DNA of 64,000 nucleotides from Methanoregula sp. UBA64 (lineage in GTDB: Archaea; Halobacteriota; Methanomicrobia; Methanomicrobiales; Methanospirillaceae). A program made the translations under genes and the position numbers. Under the pieces are notes generated by a model. The model ran no database searches. It had not been told where the DNA came from and saw only the letters and a list, made by a program, of their open reading frames with translations. The stretch covers positions 179,229-243,228 of the forward strand of contig NZ_DAQC01000001.1 in the NCBI RefSeq assembly GCF_002502735.1. Direction: 5' to 3'. Below are positions 6,676 through 14,050 of this stretch, in pieces (position 1 is the stretch's first letter; each line of letters opens with the position of its first letter).

Positions 6676-7350
6676 GTGGCAACAATTCGTGACCTTGAAA
6701 CAGCAATTGATAATTTATTGAATCATCGACTGGGTATTGGTCAGTATGAGCTAGTTCGAAGGGTAGAAGAGAAAGCTTATGAAGCATATGTCTTTGGGTT
6801 ATGTCTGAAAGCAGTTCGTGAGTTAGGTGAAATACCAATTTTACGTGGAATTAACGGACCCCCGAATCCATTTATCTTTAGGGGTGGGCCGGGTCAAATC
6901 CATTCGAGAACACGAAATTATGGCTATGCAGAATTCTCGCTTAACAATCACAATTTTGAGATACATGCCGGAGTTGAGTTCAAAGGAACGAGCAATATGA
7001 CTCATGAACTTGATGTTTGCATTATGAGAGCCGAAAATGCATATGAATGTCGTCAACACCCTGATGATCCCCCGGCGGCGAGCCTCTTTGGCTGTTGGGA
7101 ATGCAAATTTTATGCGGGCACCCTCCCGAAACATCTTGGACGGGCATTCGTTGGACTGATTGATGATATGGGGTCAAATATACGATTAAGTGGTCTTTGC
7201 TCGAATTCAGATCATATTCAGCTTCGTGAGTATCTTCAACCCAAATCACGGCCTTATCCTAATTTTCGTTTAACTCCTCTAAGAATTACGAATGAAGATA
7301 TTTTCGTTAATCAGATTAAAGGGGCACTAAAAAAGATGACCGCAGCATGA
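6676..7350 (+). CDS. Predicted PD-(D/E)XK-type nuclease, second gene of the AT-rich pair
   Basis: This 224-residue soluble protein starts with GTG after an AAGGA ribosome site. The central part reads VEFKGTSNMTHELDVCIM and, after a loop with ECRQHPDDPP, continues LFGCWECKFYAG. An acidic residue on one strand (HELDV) followed by a hydrophobic strand with E-C-K is the layout of the PD-(D/E)XK nuclease core (Asp near residue 115, Glu and Lys near residue 139). Such folds occur in restriction enzymes and in many defence effectors. The assignment is from motif pattern only and needs structure prediction. The upstream 176-residue protein is the only candidate partner. Confidence 0.6.
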   Translation: MATIRDLETAIDNLLNHRLGIGQYELVRRVEEKAYEAYVFGLCLKAVRELGEIPILRGINGPPNPFIFRGGPGQIHSRTRNYGYAEFSLNNHNFEIHAGVEFKGTSNMTHELDVCIMRAENAYECRQHPDDPPAASLFGCWECKFYAGTLPKHLGRAFVGLIDDMGSNIRLSGLCSNSDHIQLREYLQPKSRPYPNFRLTPLRITNEDIFVNQIKGALKKMTAA

Positions 7351-7542
7351 ACAATTTTTTGAGTGATAATTAAGAAAATTCTGTGAGTAGGCTCAAACAA
7401 TCTGCGGTTGAAGGGACTTTTATAATGTGATAGTATCTCATGAGCATTCGGGCACTTCGTCTCCCTAACCATTTTTCACAAATTAAATCAGCCCAATAAG
7501 ATTTTTCTATCTCGTTATTTGATGTGGATGAGGAGAACCTTG

Positions 7543-7875
7543 TCAGATTTCAATCCAGATCACATCCTGGCTGATGAAGGGTTTCAGGAGTGGGGACATC
7601 CATTTTTCCGAAAGGATGTCCACTTTCCTGCCGCAGAGATTCTCTAAATAGTCCGCGAGGTTCATGAAATTTGCGTACGTTTCCTTGCCCGGCAAAAAAT
7701 CGACAAGAACATCAACATCGCTTTTCCGCGTCTGTTCGCCACGGGCAAAGGAGCCAAAGATACCGATACGTTTCACCCCGAATTTTGTGCGGATGGCTGG
7801 TGCTGCGGTTTCCAGCCTTTTCATGATGGGACTTTTCCGCTTTCGGGAGATTACCTGTTCGGGCATCTGGATCAC
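7543..7875 (-). CDS. MNT-type nucleotidyltransferase (MntA-like)
   Basis: This 110-residue protein has the minimal nucleotidyltransferase motif FGSFARGEQTRKSDVDVLVD, with both catalytic Asp residues in the DVD pair, in the middle. The C-terminal part, YLENLCGRKVDILSEKW, is typical of MntA antitoxins. Family members AMPylate HEPN toxins encoded next to them. Here no HEPN gene follows: the 190 bases downstream hold only a 49-codon frame without a start. It may therefore be an orphan remnant or act on a distant partner. This is the second MNT protein in the window. Unlike the one at 2558 it has no DNA-binding domain. Confidence 0.85.
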   Translation of the reverse strand: MIQMPEQVISRKRKSPIMKRLETAAPAIRTKFGVKRIGIFGSFARGEQTRKSDVDVLVDFLPGKETYANFMNLADYLENLCGRKVDILSEKWMSPLLKPFISQDVIWIEI

Positions 7876-8019
7876 TATAGTCCTTGTATGGAAATAGGGG
7901 ATTCCCTGAAAATAAGAGTTTGGTCAGATCAAAAGGCCGGGACTTCTCATATGACATGTCGTCTGGGATTTTTTTACAAGGGGTGTTAGGGGAAAAACCG
8001 GCAATGTGGAATTCGTTGC

Positions 8020-8796
8020 CTACTTCCCCTCTTTTGCCGCCTTCTCCCTCGCCATCACAATCAGTTTCCCGGCAAGCGTCCGTACCGCCTGCCACGCCGG
8101 GCTGTCTTCAGGAATCCTTGAAACCGGCGTTGCCGCAAGGTCCGCCGCCTCGACCGCCGGGTCTTCCGGGATCACCGCAATAGGCTTCTCGTTCCCGATA
8201 TCCACCGGCGCAGCGCCGGATTTATACCGGTTGAAGACCACGTGGATCTTCTCCGGCTCAAGGCCGAGCTGGGTGGCGATCTCCCGGATCCGGGCAATCG
8301 TCCGCAGGCCCCGGGCCCCGGGGTCGCTCACGATCAAAAGCACGTCCGGCTTTCCTATCGTACCCCGGCTGATGTGCTCCATCCCCGCCTCGGTATCGAT
8401 CACGAGGAACTTGTAATCGCGTTCGAGCTGCACCATGCACTCCGAGAGGAGATCGTTGGCAAAACAGTAACAGCCGGTACCCTCGGGCCGGCCCATGGCA
8501 ACCAGGTCAAAACCGTTTGCTTCGACCAGTGCCTGCCGGAACCGGAACCGGACATAGTCGTGCCGGTTCATGCCCGGCGGGATGTTTCGCGTGAATGCCT
8601 CTTCCCGCATGCTCCCGAGCGTCTCTTTTACCTCGACCCCGAGCGCCTCGTGGAAGTTTGCGTTCGGATCGGCATCTACGGCAAGGACCGGGGTCTGGCC
8701 GGCCGCGATGAATGCCCGGACAAGGAGCGAACTGGTCGTGGTCTTCCCGGTCCCGCCTTTCCCGGAGAGGGCTATGGTAAACGGTCGTTGCGTCAT
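8020..8796 (-). CDS. cooC: CooC/AcsF-type nickel-insertion ATPase of the acetyl-CoA synthase operon
   Basis: This 258-residue MinD/SIMIBI-class P-loop ATPase begins MTQRPFTIALSGKGGTGKTT. It has the deviant Walker A motif, then VDADPNANFHEALG, a conserved GCYCFAND segment with the Cys-x-Cys pair, and the VIDTEAGMEH switch. CooC/AcsF proteins bind nickel through the Cys-x-Cys motif in a dimer and mature the Ni centres of CO dehydrogenase or acetyl-CoA synthase. ATG 8796 is preferred because AAAGGATGA lies at the right distance; an ATG 9 bases upstream abuts that site. It is the last gene of the operon, 15 bases after the methionine synthase. With no CO dehydrogenase beside it, AcsB is the likely client. 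Confidence 0.9.
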   Translation of the reverse strand: MTQRPFTIALSGKGGTGKTTTSSLLVRAFIAAGQTPVLAVDADPNANFHEALGVEVKETLGSMREEAFTRNIPPGMNRHDYVRFRFRQALVEANGFDLVAMGRPEGTGCYCFANDLLSECMVQLERDYKFLVIDTEAGMEHISRGTIGKPDVLLIVSDPGARGLRTIARIREIATQLGLEPEKIHVVFNRYKSGAAPVDIGNEKPIAVIPEDPAVEAADLAATPVSRIPEDSPAWQAVRTLAGKLIVMAREKAAKEGK

Positions 8797-8811
8797 GAGT
8801 GTCATCCTTTG

Positions 8812-9849
8812 TTATTGCGTGATCCCGGCCCGGATCCTCCGCGAGATCTCCGCCGCCGCATGGTGGATGGCGTTAGCGCCTGCGACATCCGCAAACCGGA
8901 TCCCGCAGCTCGGGGTGATGAGCGACTGCGCATCGAAGAGTTCAACAGGAACCTGCTTTGTGAGCTGGGCGCGGATATCGCAGTACTTTGCATACAGCGA
9001 ATCGACCGTCTCCGTGGCAAAGATCTTATACTCGGCCGGGACAATTCCCCATGCAACAACCCCGCCGCGTTCCATGTAGGCCCGGATCGCATCGGAGTAG
9101 AGCAGGAACTCTTTTGCAGTCGTGTACGCATCGAGCGAGATCACGGCAGGGTCAAGGTTCATGATAAATTCCCAGTCAGTGTTCGAGCAGCAGTGGATGC
9201 CAAGGCCACCCTTTACCAGGGAAGCAATGTCCTGCCAGCCGCTCTTTACGCTCTCCTTGTCGATCGGGACAACGGACGACCCGAGCGATGCAAGGTAGGG
9301 TTCGCCAAGGAGCACGAGCGTCTCTTTTATCCCGGTCCGCTCCTGCATCTCATGTTCGCACCAGCGGGCCCGGAGCGCGATCATTTTAGAGAGCACATCG
9401 GCGAGCTGGGTGTCGTAGTAGATGGGCCGTTTCTCGGCATCGACCACCTGCATCCCGAAGGTCACCGGCCCGGTAACCTGGCACTTGAGCACCTGCGTCC
9501 GGGGAAACTTCTGGGTCATCATCTCGGGAAATGCAGAGGAGTGCGCAGCGTCAAGGGCATAGGGTGCGAAATTCTCCTCCACAAAATCCAGGTATACCTG
9601 CTCCATTGCGGCGGTGTTGTCCTTCGTGCTGTCGTAGAACAACCGCTCCTCCCGTATAACCCCCCCGGGGAGCTGTGCGGAATCGTTAAAGACAATGCCT
9701 TCAAGAAGCCCGCGGTTCGGGAGCGTCGGGATGTAGGGAAATTCCGGGAACGCTTCGAGGACATCGCTGCATGCTTCTTTTGGATCGGTGTGGGGGAGCG
9801 CCCCGACACCGGTGGCAAGGGAATACGGCGGGGGAATCATTTTTGCCAT
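8812..9849 (-). CDS. Core (folate-independent) methionine synthase, MesB-like
   Basis: This 345-residue protein has the fold of the MetE C-terminal domain (UROD/MetE-like barrel). It starts MAKMIPPPYSLATGVGALPH. Zinc-ligand motifs are visible: GIHCCSNTDW (His-Cys) and, near the C-terminus, LITPSCGIRF, which supplies the second Cys. It lacks the N-terminal half of MetE and any folate-binding domain. Published work on core methionine synthases (Price, Deutschbauer and Arkin) assigns such proteins in Wood-Ljungdahl operons to the MesB family. MesB is predicted to take methyl from the corrinoid iron-sulfur protein and pass it to homocysteine. The gene abuts the RACo stop codon with no gap, which supports that link. 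Confidence 0.8.
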   Translation of the reverse strand: MAKMIPPPYSLATGVGALPHTDPKEACSDVLEAFPEFPYIPTLPNRGLLEGIVFNDSAQLPGGVIREERLFYDSTKDNTAAMEQVYLDFVEENFAPYALDAAHSSAFPEMMTQKFPRTQVLKCQVTGPVTFGMQVVDAEKRPIYYDTQLADVLSKMIALRARWCEHEMQERTGIKETLVLLGEPYLASLGSSVVPIDKESVKSGWQDIASLVKGGLGIHCCSNTDWEFIMNLDPAVISLDAYTTAKEFLLYSDAIRAYMERGGVVAWGIVPAEYKIFATETVDSLYAKYCDIRAQLTKQVPVELFDAQSLITPSCGIRFADVAGANAIHHAAAEISRRIRAGITQ

Positions 9850-11757
9850 TTAGTGTGCCTCCTTCCTCTCGCGCACGGATTCGAGGAGCGCCTGGACCCG
9901 GGGGAAGAGCGAGAGATCGGTGTGGGGCAAAAAGGCGCTCGATGTGTACTCGTCCATGAACGAGGGCTCGGCATTGAGCTCGATGTAGGCGATCCGGCCG
10001 GCAATCCCGTCGAGCATCTTGCGCTTTCTCCGGTTGACGAGGGCGAGGTTTGCCCCGGCCACCGCACCGTTCCCGATGTTCTTGATCCGTTCGAGATCGA
10101 TCTCCGGGATAAGGCCGACAATGGTCGCGTTCTTCTTGTTGATGTAGTTCCCGAATGCCCCGGCAAAGTAGATGGTGCCGATATCGAGGTGCGTGACGCC
10201 GGCCTCTTTCATTAAGGTCACGCAGGCCGCATGGATGGACGCCTTGCTCATGATGAGGTTCTTGATGTCGTTTTCCGTGATCACGATGTCTTTTTTGATA
10301 TCCGTCTCCGGCGCCCATGCAACAACGTACTCCGGGAAATGGGCACCGGTCCGGATCCGGGGATTTTTGATCTCCGTATTGATCCGGCCCGTGCGGTCGA
10401 TCACGCCGGCAGAGAGGAGTTCGGCCAGCGTGTCGATCAGGCCGGATCCGGTGATGCCGCGGGGTTTTACCCCGTTGATCGTGGAATACTTCGGGTCGAG
10501 CGTGACCGGATCGATGGCGATCTTCTCGATCGCCCCGGGGTTTGCCCGCATCCCGAAGAGGACCTCGCCGCCTTCAAGCGCCGGCCCGGCCGCTCCCGCA
10601 CAGGAGAACATCCATTCATTGTTGCCGAGTACGACCTCGAAGTTCGTCCCGATATCCACCAAAAGCGAGATTCCGTCCTGGTCTCCCATGCCGCAGGCAA
10701 GGATGTCGGCTATGATATCGCCGCCGATAAAATCGCTCACGGCCGGGAACGCGAAGAGCCCGCAGTTCTTGTTGCAGGTAAGCCCGATCCGTGCGGCAGC
10801 AACGGAGAGCGCCCGCTGGACGACCGGGACATAGGGCTCCTTGATGATATACGCCGGGTCGATCCCGAGCAGCATGTGGGTCATCACGGTGTTCCCCGCG
10901 ACAACGACCTCGTAGATATCCTCGCGGTCGATCCCGGCGGTATTTGCTGCCGAGGTCAGCGCCGTGTTGATGCTGTCCACCGCCAGGGCCTGGAGCTTTT
11001 CTATCCCGTTCTTCTGGGCATAGTTGACTCTGGCGAGAATATCTTCCCCGCAGCTGATCTGCCGGTTGTAGTTGGAGGCAACGGCCACCACTTTCCCGGT
11101 GATTAAGTCCCAGAGGTACGCGACCACCGTGGTCGAGCCAAGGTCTACGGCTGCGCCGTACAGCCTCGTTGAGGTATTGTTCTCCTGGAGGTCGATGAGC
11201 CGGTACCCGCCGGGTACGAGCGCGATGGTGCCGGTGACCTTCCAGTCGCTGTGCCGGAGCACGGCCGGGATCTCGCGCATCACTTCGAGGGGTGCATACA
11301 TCTTCTCGGCCACCGGGCCGCCGGTCTTCTGGATCCCCCAGAGCAGGCGGGTGAGGTCGGGGGACGGGTCGGCAAGCGTCGGCGGCTGGAGCTCGACATA
11401 GTATTTTTTCACGGACGGGTGGAACTCGATCTCCGAATCCATGCCGTTCACGAGGATCTTCTGCTCCTGGATGAGCGTGCTCTCGGGGATTACCACCTGG
11501 AGGTCGCCCTGGATGATCGCTTCGCAGGCAAGGCAGGCGCCTTTGGCGAGTTCTTCTTCAGAGAAGAACCGCCCGTATTTCTGCCGGTCGAACTCGACCT
11601 TCCCGGACGGGACGTACACAATGCACTTGCCGCATTTTCCCTGCCCTCCGCAGACCACGTTCATGTTGATGCCGGCTCTTTGTGCGGCGTCGAGAATGGT
11701 CGTCCCGCGCTTTGCCTCGATCTTGCGATAGCTCGGGAGGAAGGTTACGGTGCGCAT
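9850..11757 (-). CDS. acsV: Reductive activator of the corrinoid iron-sulfur protein (RACo, AcsV-like)
   Basis: This 635-residue protein has an N-terminal plant-type [2Fe-2S] domain with VVCGGQGKCGKCIV (C36, C42, C45) and a fourth Cys in KGACLACEA. A linker (about 90-200) follows, then a large ASKHA ATPase domain with AAVDLGSTTVVAYLWD, FVSDFIGGDI-like and VDIGTNFEVVLG motifs (DUF4445 region). RACo uses ATP to drive reduction of inactive Co(II) corrinoid protein back to Co(I). The preferred start is ATG 11757, two bases after the AcsC stop; an in-frame ATG 15 bases upstream would overlap it. RACo is standard in acetogens but not in the classic methanogen cdh operon, so its presence fits a bacterial-style cluster. 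Confidence 0.88.
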   Translation of the reverse strand: MRTVTFLPSYRKIEAKRGTTILDAAQRAGINMNVVCGGQGKCGKCIVYVPSGKVEFDRQKYGRFFSEEELAKGACLACEAIIQGDLQVVIPESTLIQEQKILVNGMDSEIEFHPSVKKYYVELQPPTLADPSPDLTRLLWGIQKTGGPVAEKMYAPLEVMREIPAVLRHSDWKVTGTIALVPGGYRLIDLQENNTSTRLYGAAVDLGSTTVVAYLWDLITGKVVAVASNYNRQISCGEDILARVNYAQKNGIEKLQALAVDSINTALTSAANTAGIDREDIYEVVVAGNTVMTHMLLGIDPAYIIKEPYVPVVQRALSVAAARIGLTCNKNCGLFAFPAVSDFIGGDIIADILACGMGDQDGISLLVDIGTNFEVVLGNNEWMFSCAGAAGPALEGGEVLFGMRANPGAIEKIAIDPVTLDPKYSTINGVKPRGITGSGLIDTLAELLSAGVIDRTGRINTEIKNPRIRTGAHFPEYVVAWAPETDIKKDIVITENDIKNLIMSKASIHAACVTLMKEAGVTHLDIGTIYFAGAFGNYINKKNATIVGLIPEIDLERIKNIGNGAVAGANLALVNRRKRKMLDGIAGRIAYIELNAEPSFMDEYTSSAFLPHTDLSLFPRVQALLESVRERKEAH

Positions 11758-11759
11758 GG

Positions 11760-13094
11760 TCAGGGTTTCCACTCCTGGTGGATGAATTCACCAATTTCCG
11801 CCGCATCGCGGGGGCCGACGAGCACCTTCCACCCGGTTGCCTCCTCGATCCTTCCCGAGAGGGGGGCGGCATACCCCGGGATGATCAGTTTCTTGTGGGA
11901 GACTTCGTTCTCCACGCCGAATTTTTTGAGCGCATCGCGGACAAGGGTTTCGTTGAGCTTTCCTGCCGCAACGGCTGTCAGGACCGAGAGTCCTTCCGTG
12001 TCCACAATCAGCATGAAGCAGGGGACCCGGGTGGATTCGAGGTAGCCCTGGAGCGTGAAAAACGTCAGGGAGAAGTTTACCGTCATGAGCACCGGTGCAT
12101 CTTTTCCCGGCGTCCCGACCCGGTACAGGCCCGGGTTCATCTGGATGGGTTTCTGCGGGTCGGTGTAGATGTTCTGCCGGAGCGTGAGCGCTGCCTTTGC
12201 AGAGGCCGGCGAGAGCGGGTGGCAGACAATGACCGAGGCGTACTTGACGATCCCAAGCGCAATCGCAGCGTCCTCATCGGAAAATTTCGTTGCGTCGAGG
12301 TACACCGGGTACCCGAGATCCGGCATGGCCCGGGTGATGGCAAGCTCGCGGATAGCCGTGGACCGGGTAAGGAAATCGCCAAGCGTCTGCGGGGCGGGAT
12401 CGATCAGGAGGTTTTTGACGCCTTCCGCCACGCAGTTCCGGGTGAGTTCCGCGAGGGCGTCGAAGGTTGGCGCACGCACGACCAGCCGGCAGCCGTGTTT
12501 TTTTGCTATGGCACAGAGCGGTTTGTAATTCTCCGGGGTTGCGGCACAGATGACCGGGTGGTAGGTCCCGCAGAGGACTAGAGCCGCTTCGAGCGCTTCC
12601 GGGTTCTCCGATACGAGAATCTCGGGGAGGCCGGCGGTCTTTTCTACCGCCGCAACCGCCTTTGCATAGGTTTCAGCGGAGCCGCTGGTGTTGACGATCG
12701 CCGTGCCGTTGAATTTTAAGTCTGCCCCGACCCGGGTAAGCGTCTCGTCCCTGACCCGGGCGGTAACGGCAGCTATCTCTTCCTCGCTCTGGGTATCCCC
12801 GACCACGAACATGATGCCCGGCGGATGGTAGAAGGTCTTGTCGTGGCGGTACAGGACAAATTCTTCCCCAACGGAATACGAGCGCTCGCCAACGCCAACC
12901 GCGACAAGTTTGATGGGCGGGCGCGTGGTTGCCCCGAGCACGTTCTTTGCATTGTCGTCGAGGTACGGGCAGAGCTCGACATCGGCTTTCCCGGCCGCGA
13001 GCTTCATGGCAAACGTCAGGCAGGTGGGATCCCCGCACTCCTTGCAGTTCTTCTTCGGGAGGAGCTTGTAGATATCGAGGGCCTTGAGTGCCAT
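11760..13094 (-). CDS. acsC: Corrinoid iron-sulfur protein large subunit (AcsC/CdhE)
   Basis: This 444-residue protein begins MALKALDIYKLLPKKNCKEC. The N-terminal [4Fe-4S] motif has spacing C-x2-C-x4-C-x16-C (C17, C20, C25, C42), identical to the AcsC/CdhE pattern. A TIM barrel follows, then a C-terminal B12-binding region from about residue 320 (MNPGLYRVGTPGKDAPVLMT onward). Together with the small subunit it carries the methyl group on its corrinoid between a methyl donor or acceptor and AcsB. GGAGGTG lies at ideal distance from ATG 13094, which is 2 bases after the small-subunit stop. A GTG 6 bases further upstream is less likely. Confidence 0.93.
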   Translation of the reverse strand: MALKALDIYKLLPKKNCKECGDPTCLTFAMKLAAGKADVELCPYLDDNAKNVLGATTRPPIKLVAVGVGERSYSVGEEFVLYRHDKTFYHPPGIMFVVGDTQSEEEIAAVTARVRDETLTRVGADLKFNGTAIVNTSGSAETYAKAVAAVEKTAGLPEILVSENPEALEAALVLCGTYHPVICAATPENYKPLCAIAKKHGCRLVVRAPTFDALAELTRNCVAEGVKNLLIDPAPQTLGDFLTRSTAIRELAITRAMPDLGYPVYLDATKFSDEDAAIALGIVKYASVIVCHPLSPASAKAALTLRQNIYTDPQKPIQMNPGLYRVGTPGKDAPVLMTVNFSLTFFTLQGYLESTRVPCFMLIVDTEGLSVLTAVAAGKLNETLVRDALKKFGVENEVSHKKLIIPGYAAPLSGRIEEATGWKVLVGPRDAAEIGEFIHQEWKP

Positions 13095-13096
13095 AT

Positions 13097-14041
13097 TCAC
13101 ACCTCCGTCCGGGCAGAGAGCCCGGCAAATGCGGCTTTTAACCGTTTCACCGTATCAGGGTGGCGGACGCAGACGATCTCCGCACCGGCCACCGCTGCGG
13201 CAAGGCTGGTGGTAAATTCCCATTCAATCGCCATGCTGTCCCGTGCCGGGCCTTCCGCCTCGCGCACCTCTTTTACGGTAAGGGAATCCGAGGGTGCGCA
13301 GATCTGCGGCATTGCAAGATCCGTGTCCCCTTTTAACGCCGAGAACCGGATCCGCTCCATGGCCGAGTAGGAGTACTCGAAACCGTAGCCGAGCGCTCCC
13401 GTGTAGGGGTCGATCACGATGTGATCGCGGGTGACGCCGATCTCTTTTAAAAGGATGTTGAGCTGCTTTGCAAGGTTGATGTCGATGGGCGACTGGGCTA
13501 TGATCGAGTGGTTGTAGGCAAGAGCAGCGGCAGCGATGCTCCTGTAGCGCCCGGCCTCCGCGGTCCCGAGCAGGAGTTTCTCCCCCTGCCCGGTCTCGCC
13601 GCATTTCAAAAAGACCTCGCTGTCGATCTTCGGCTCGTTGCTCCCCTCGATAACGAGCGGGAGCGTGGTTGCGGCAAGGACGGATTCCACCGTCTTCCCG
13701 ATCGCCGGGATATCGGAGAAATCGCGCTGCTTGGTGCTTGTCAGGCAGAGCCGGACCAGGTCGGCACCGTACGCGGTCTCGGCGGTCTTTGCCCATGCCC
13801 CGGGATCGTTTACCAGGTCGCCGCAGAAGTCGTTGACAATCGGCGACCAGTAGCGCGGATCGTCGCAGATCTCAAACGCGATCAGCGGTGCGGGAAACGA
13901 GAGGTCCTTTTCCATAAACGGAAGCGTTGTCCCTCCGCCCAGGGTATAGGACTTCGATCGCGTGCCCCCCTCGCTTTTCGTTGCGCCAAGGATAACGTTT
14001 CCCACCGTGCTGGTCCAGCCAAAGTTCAGGTCGGGTTCCAT
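13097..14041 (-). CDS. acsD: Corrinoid iron-sulfur protein small subunit (AcsD/CdhD)
   Basis: This 314-residue TIM-barrel protein starts MEPDLNFGWTSTVGNVILGA and contains VIEGSNEPKIDSEVF, LAYNHSIIAQSPIDINLAKQ and DPYTGALGYGFEYSYS, all typical of AcsD/CdhD. It forms a heterodimer with AcsC and shapes the cavity in which the corrinoid swings. The length matches bacterial AcsD (about 310-320) rather than the longer Methanosarcina CdhD (over 400). It starts 9 bases after the AcsB stop codon, and the AcsC start lies 2 bases after its own stop. Confidence 0.92.
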   Translation of the reverse strand: MEPDLNFGWTSTVGNVILGATKSEGGTRSKSYTLGGGTTLPFMEKDLSFPAPLIAFEICDDPRYWSPIVNDFCGDLVNDPGAWAKTAETAYGADLVRLCLTSTKQRDFSDIPAIGKTVESVLAATTLPLVIEGSNEPKIDSEVFLKCGETGQGEKLLLGTAEAGRYRSIAAAALAYNHSIIAQSPIDINLAKQLNILLKEIGVTRDHIVIDPYTGALGYGFEYSYSAMERIRFSALKGDTDLAMPQICAPSDSLTVKEVREAEGPARDSMAIEWEFTTSLAAAVAGAEIVCVRHPDTVKRLKAAFAGLSARTEV

Positions 14042-14050
14042 GATTGTGCC

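Noticed and set aside
8242..10215. A 657-codon plus-strand frame across cooC and the methionine synthase gene
   Set aside because: It runs antisense to three well supported genes and has no recognisable domains.
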